6,964 nucleotides of DNA from the NCBI GenBank assembly GCA_014381165.1, contig JACMIM010000738.1, positions 1 to 6,964 on the forward strand, written 5' to 3'. The notes beneath the pieces were generated by a model that was not told where the DNA came from, searched no databases, and saw only the letters and a list, made by a program, of their open reading frames with translations. Shown here piece by piece: positions 4,762 to 6,964 of the stretch. Both the position numbers and the translations under genes were made by a program. Position 1 is the first letter of the stretch. Every line of letters begins with the position of its first letter. This stretch comes from Roseiflexaceae bacterium (GTDB taxonomy: Bacteria > Chloroflexota > Chloroflexia > Chloroflexales > Roseiflexaceae).

Positions 4762-4834
4762 AGGGCTGAGGGTTGAGGGCTGAGGGCTGAAGTCCGAAAT
4801 GAGACTCAGCCCTTCGCCCTTCGCCCTCAGCCCT
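4762..4834 (+). repeat. GGGCTGA-type heptamer repeats forming a 29-bp imperfect hairpin
   Basis: The left arm (4762-4790) is four heptamer-like units of GGGCTGA/GGGTTGA. The right arm (4806-4834) is the inverted version with TCAGCCC/TTCGCCC units. As RNA, 29 positions align with only two U-C mismatches (4774/4822 and 4781/4815) and three G-U pairs, closed by a 15-nt loop (4791-4805). The base is an 11-bp perfect stem. No T-run follows, so it is unlikely to terminate transcription. It lies exactly between the Shine-Dalgarno and the start codon of transketolase. Confidence 0.75.
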
Positions 4835-4840
4835 CGATAT

Positions 4841-6910
4841 ATGTCATACACCGATCTCGATCACCAAGTCGTAACCACTATTCGCATGCTTTCGGTCGAT
4901 GGCGTGCAGGCGGCCAACTCTGGGCACCCTGGCCTGCCGCTGGGCGCTGCGCCAATGGCGTATGTGCTGTGGTCACGCTTTCTGCGCTTCAACCCGCGCG
5001 CGCCGCAGTGGGCCAACCGCGACCGTTTTGTGCTTTCGGCTGGCCACGGCTCGATGCTGCTGTACAGTATGCTACATCTGTTTGGCTATGCGCTGCCGCT
5101 GGCCGAACTCAAGCGCTTCCGCCAGCTTGGATCGTGTACGCCCGGCCATCCCGAGCACGGCCTGACACCCGGCGTCGAGGCCACGACCGGCCCGCTTGGC
5201 CAGGGCTTTGCCAACGGCGTGGGCATGGCAATGGCCGAGGCGTTTCTGGCGGCTAGCTACAACCGGCCAGGCCACCCGTTGATCGACCACCACACCTATG
5301 CGCTGGTCAGCGATGGCGACTTGATGGAAGGCATTAGCGCCGAGGCGGCCTCGTTGGCTGGCCACCTCAAGCTGGGTAAACTGATCTACCTGTACGACGA
5401 TAATGACATCTCGCTTGATGGCCCAACCAGCCAGGCCTTCACCGAAAACGTGACTGAGCGCTTTGATGCGTATGGCTGGCACACCCAGCGTGTAGCCGAT
5501 GGCAATGACATGCAGGCGATCGAAGACGCCATTCACGCGGCCCATGCCGATGATCGGCCCTCGCTGATTGCCGTCAAGACCGTGATTGGTTTCGGCAGCC
5601 CGCAGCAGGGCACCAGCAAGGTGCATGGCAACCCACTTGGCGCAGAAAATATGCGCGCCACCAAGCAGCATTACGGCCTGAACCCCGATGCGACCTTCGA
5701 GGTGCCGCCGACGGTGAGCGAGCACCTGGCCCAGTTTGCGGCGCGCGGTGCGCAACTGGAAGCCGAGTGGAACAGCGCTTTTGAACACTACGCCCAGGCC
5801 TTTAGCAGCGAGGGCCAGCAGCTACAGCTGGCGCTGGCGGGCGAACTGCCAATCAATTGGGATGTGTCGCTGCCGAGCTTCACATCGGAGGACGGCGAGA
5901 TGGCCACGCGCCAAGCCTCGGGCAAGGCGCTGCTGGCGCTGAAATCTCAGGTGCCGTGGATGTTCGGCGGCTCTGCCGATCTGGCCAGTTCGAACGAAAT
6001 GCCGACCAAAACCGATGTCTCGTTTCAGCCGGGCAGCTACAACTATAGCAATATCTGGTTTGGTGTGCGCGAACACGCCATGGGCGCGGCGCTGAATGGC
6101 ATGGCCCTTCACGGCGGCGTGCGGCCTTACGGTGGCACATTTCTAACCTTTTCCGACTACATGCGCGGCTCAATCCGCCTAGCTGCACTTTCCGAGCTGC
6201 CGGTGGTGTATGTCTTCACCCACGACAGCATCGGCGTGGGCGAGGACGGGCCGACCCACCAGCCGGTCGAGCAGGCCGCTGCTCTGCGGGCCATCCCAAA
6301 TTTGGTGGTGCTGCGCCCTGGCGACGCCAACGAGAGCGTGATGGCCTGGAAGATTGCCATGGAGCGCACGCACGGCCCGACCGCGCTGCTGTTCTGTCGC
6401 CAAAAGTTGCCGGTATTCGACCAGGATAAGGTCGGCTCGGTTGAGGGTGTGCGCCAGGGAGCTTACACCTTGATCGATGCCGAAAGCGGCCAACCTGAGC
6501 TGATTCTGATCGCGACTGGCTCCGAGCTGGCACTGGCGGTCGAGGCACACGGCCAGCTGGCCAAGCAGGGCGTGCGTGCTCGCGTGGTCAGCCTGCCCTC
6601 GTGGGAGCTGTTCGAGGCTCAGGATCAGGCCTACCGCGATGGTGTGCTGCCGCCCACTGTGCGCGCGCGCGTAGCGATCGAGGCTGGTGTCTCACAGGGC
6701 TGGCACCGCTGGATTGGCGATCAGGGCGCGTTTGTGGGCGTCGATCGCTTTGGCGCGTCGGGGCCATACAAAGAGGTGTACAAACACCTGGGTGTCACAG
6801 TCGAGCACGCGGTCGAGCTGGCGTTGCACCTACTTGGGCGCGGCGGCGGTACAGGCGGCGGTGGCGAACTGGTGCCTGGCAGCGCCAGCGGCTCCGAGGG
6901 CCACTCGTAG
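4841..6910 (+). CDS. tkt: Transketolase (thiamine diphosphate dependent)
   Basis: Moves two-carbon ketol units between sugar phosphates in the pentose phosphate pathway; 689 residues, a normal length. N-terminal cofactor domain: SGHPGLPLG (27-35), SAGHGSMLLY (66-75), TPGHPE (100-105), TTGPLGQG (115-122), the metal/diphosphate motif SDGDLMEG (157-164) to YDDND (185-189), and VHGNPLG (261-267). Middle domain: ATRQASGKAL (355-364), GGSADLASSN (376-385), the catalytic Glu411 in VREHAMG, and HDSIGVGEDGPTHQP with His461, Asp469 and His473; Arg520 follows. C-terminal domain about 550-665. Odd points: Ser157 replaces the usual Gly of the GDG motif, and the protein ends in a Gly/Ser-rich tail (667-689). 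The start at 4841 is chosen because conserved sequence begins there; an ATG at 4799 would add 14 residues (MRLSPSPFALSPRY) encoded almost wholly by the repeat. It is the second gene of the transaldolase operon, 87 bp downstream. Confidence 0.95.
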   Translation: MSYTDLDHQVVTTIRMLSVDGVQAANSGHPGLPLGAAPMAYVLWSRFLRFNPRAPQWANRDRFVLSAGHGSMLLYSMLHLFGYALPLAELKRFRQLGSCTPGHPEHGLTPGVEATTGPLGQGFANGVGMAMAEAFLAASYNRPGHPLIDHHTYALVSDGDLMEGISAEAASLAGHLKLGKLIYLYDDNDISLDGPTSQAFTENVTERFDAYGWHTQRVADGNDMQAIEDAIHAAHADDRPSLIAVKTVIGFGSPQQGTSKVHGNPLGAENMRATKQHYGLNPDATFEVPPTVSEHLAQFAARGAQLEAEWNSAFEHYAQAFSSEGQQLQLALAGELPINWDVSLPSFTSEDGEMATRQASGKALLALKSQVPWMFGGSADLASSNEMPTKTDVSFQPGSYNYSNIWFGVREHAMGAALNGMALHGGVRPYGGTFLTFSDYMRGSIRLAALSELPVVYVFTHDSIGVGEDGPTHQPVEQAAALRAIPNLVVLRPGDANESVMAWKIAMERTHGPTALLFCRQKLPVFDQDKVGSVEGVRQGAYTLIDAESGQPELILIATGSELALAVEAHGQLAKQGVRARVVSLPSWELFEAQDQAYRDGVLPPTVRARVAIEAGVSQGWHRWIGDQGAFVGVDRFGASGPYKEVYKHLGVTVEHAVELALHLLGRGGGTGGGGELVPGSASGSEGHS

Positions 6911-6964
6911 GCAAGGGTCTGCCACGAACGCTGGAAGAACCGCACATGTGATCACGAAGAACAC

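Noticed and set aside
5072..5788. Minus-strand open frame of 238 codons opposite transketolase
   Set aside because: Overlaps conserved cofactor-binding sequence of transketolase and has no recognisable domain.
6911..6964. Possible terminator or gene start after transketolase
   Set aside because: No stem followed by a T-run and no open frame of useful length in the 54 bases available.

Overview
The window is about 59% G+C and looks like the chromosome of a Chloroflexota bacterium (Chloroflexia / Roseiflexus type). This is inferred from the style of the primary sigma factor, the Pro/Thr-rich tail of the anti-sigma factor and the short purine-rich repeats between genes; no 16S or other marker is present to prove it. 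It holds six protein genes: four on the minus strand (about 1-3796), then two on the plus strand (4106-6910). I see no tRNA, rRNA, CRISPR array or transposase gene.

Layout. (1) 1-652, minus: the N-terminal third of a YjhG/YagF-type sugar-acid (D-xylonate) dehydratase, cut by the window edge. (2) 653-883: its promoter, plus palindromic repeats sharing the core GCGCTGAAGCGC. (3) 884-2448, minus: a two-gene unit, ECF sigma factor first and a membrane zinc-finger anti-sigma factor second, with a 131-bp spacer bounded by a perfect 13-bp inverted repeat. (4) 2449-2677: an ECF-type promoter candidate inside a nested palindrome, then the rpoD terminator, one arm of which belongs to an array of four octamers. 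(5) 2678-3796, minus: a primary-type sigma-70 factor with a GTG start. (6) 3797-4105: a divergent promoter region serving rpoD and the transaldolase. (7) 4106-6910, plus: transaldolase then transketolase, separated by an 87-bp spacer that is mostly one long hairpin. (8) 6911-6964: no feature seen.

How the genes relate. Transaldolase and transketolase together form the non-oxidative branch of the pentose phosphate pathway and are probably co-transcribed from an extended -10 promoter at 3981. The ECF/anti-sigma pair is a self-contained envelope or stress signalling module, probably self-activated. The dehydratase belongs to pentonate breakdown, a loose metabolic link to the pentose phosphate genes, but it is a separate transcription unit.

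The most notable observation is at 4751-4843. A very strong Shine-Dalgarno sequence overlapping the transaldolase stop codon lies 80 bases from the transketolase ATG. A 29-bp imperfect hairpin built of GGGCTGA-type repeats lies between them, and if it folds the effective spacing becomes 7 nt. Other structure of interest is the repeat-derived stop codon of the anti-sigma gene, the octamer-built rpoD terminator, and a TGCTATAnT element shared by all three housekeeping promoter candidates.
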